Source: Sphingobacterium lactis (GTDB lineage Bacteria > Bacteroidota > Bacteroidia > Sphingobacteriales > Sphingobacteriaceae). From it: DNA of 64,000 bases. Numbering within the stretch: position 1 is the first letter of the stretch; each line of letters opens with the position of its first letter. The stretch spans positions 3,782,001 through 3,846,000 of the forward strand of contig NZ_CP049246.1 in the NCBI RefSeq assembly GCF_011046555.1, in the 5' to 3' direction. The notes beneath the pieces are model-generated. The model was given only the letters and a program-made list of their open reading frames with translations. It had not been told where the DNA came from and made no database searches. This document shows positions 63,805-64,000 of the stretch, piece after piece. Made by a program: the position numbers and the translations under genes.

Positions 63805-64000
63805 TTATTTACCGATAGCAAGCATACGTTTTACGTTGCCCATATCAGCGTCATTAACATAACTAGTTGTAGTTAAGTTACGTTTTTGTTTTGTCGTTTT
63901 CTTTGTCAAGATGTGGCTTTTGAAAGCGTTTTTTCTTGCAATTTTACCTGTTCCAGTCAATTTAAAGCGTTTTTTCGCGCTGGAATTGGTTTTAACTTTT
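63805..64000 (-). CDS. rpmI: 50S ribosomal protein L35 (partial, 5' end outside window)
   Basis: Translated by hand on the minus strand: 64 residues ending RMLAIGK and a TAA at 63805-63807; the first two or three residues lie beyond base 64000. The segment [20 protein letters not shown] is a clear L35 match, followed by [12 protein letters not shown]. It lies in front of rplT as in the usual infC-rpmI-rplT operon. Confidence 0.95.
   Translation of the reverse strand, partial: KVKTNSSAKKRFKLTGTGKIARKNAFKSHILTKKTTKQKRNLTTTSYVNDADMGNVKRMLAIGK

Overview
The window looks like a chromosomal segment of a Sphingobacteriaceae-type bacterium (phylum Bacteroidota, Sphingobacterium/Pedobacter-like). The evidence is three SusC/SusD outer-membrane uptake pairs, a FecI/FecR/STN-TonB signalling chain, LytS/LytTR regulation next to a LiaF-like protein, a DUF3276 protein, and many Bacteroidota -7 boxes (TAnnTTTG) close in front of genes. 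No tRNA, rRNA, CRISPR array, prophage or transposase gene was seen.

Layout. 1-8.7 kb (minus): a polysaccharide-utilisation-type locus with ECF sigma, FecR anti-sigma, SusC with an STN signalling domain, SusD, and a surface lipoprotein (DUF1735 plus F5/8-C) cut by the window edge. 9.2-15.9 kb: housekeeping genes holA, a lone HSDR_N_2 nuclease-fold protein, clpP-clpX, AMP nucleosidase, a cystathionine beta-synthase-like enzyme and an FkbM-type methyltransferase. 15.9-20.6 kb (minus): a second, orphan SusC/SusD pair. 21.2-30.9 kb (minus): FtsB/DivIC, enolase, carA with an attenuator-like leader, rseP-dxr-membrane protein, a DPP-IV-like peptidase and a DUF3276 protein. 31.1-35.4 kb (plus): LiaF-like protein, LytS-type kinase, LytTR regulator, then a DUF3887/class C serine hydrolase. 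35.6-44.5 kb: RidA and a short AraC-type regulator, a thioredoxin-like protein, a CE1-like esterase, and the purine genes purN, purH and purM interleaved with others, then a RimB-type protease and RimK.

44.7-62.4 kb reads as one catabolic locus. On the minus strand there is a six-gene operon (polyol-permease-like MFS, 2-hydroxyacid dehydrogenase, two FGGY kinases, histidine phosphatase, secreted glycerophosphodiesterase) and a three-gene operon (MFS, FAD oxidoreductase, secreted EEP-fold protein). On the plus strand there is a DeoR repressor, SusC/SusD and a secreted metallophosphoesterase. Four proteins of phosphoesterase families with two kinases and a polyol-type permease suggest uptake and breakdown of a phosphodiester-linked polyol or sugar. 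The substrate is inference.

62.4-63.3 kb is a non-coding stretch with a possible small RNA and a striking repeat element: two 97-bp direct repeats, about 91% identical, flanking a near-perfect 28-bp-stem hairpin. The window ends in rplT and a 5'-truncated rpmI (minus). The most unusual items are the 17.7-kb phosphodiester/polyol locus, the hairpin/direct-repeat element, the carA leader, and a pair of direct repeats with LytTR-like geometry in front of the LiaF-LytS-LytTR operon.
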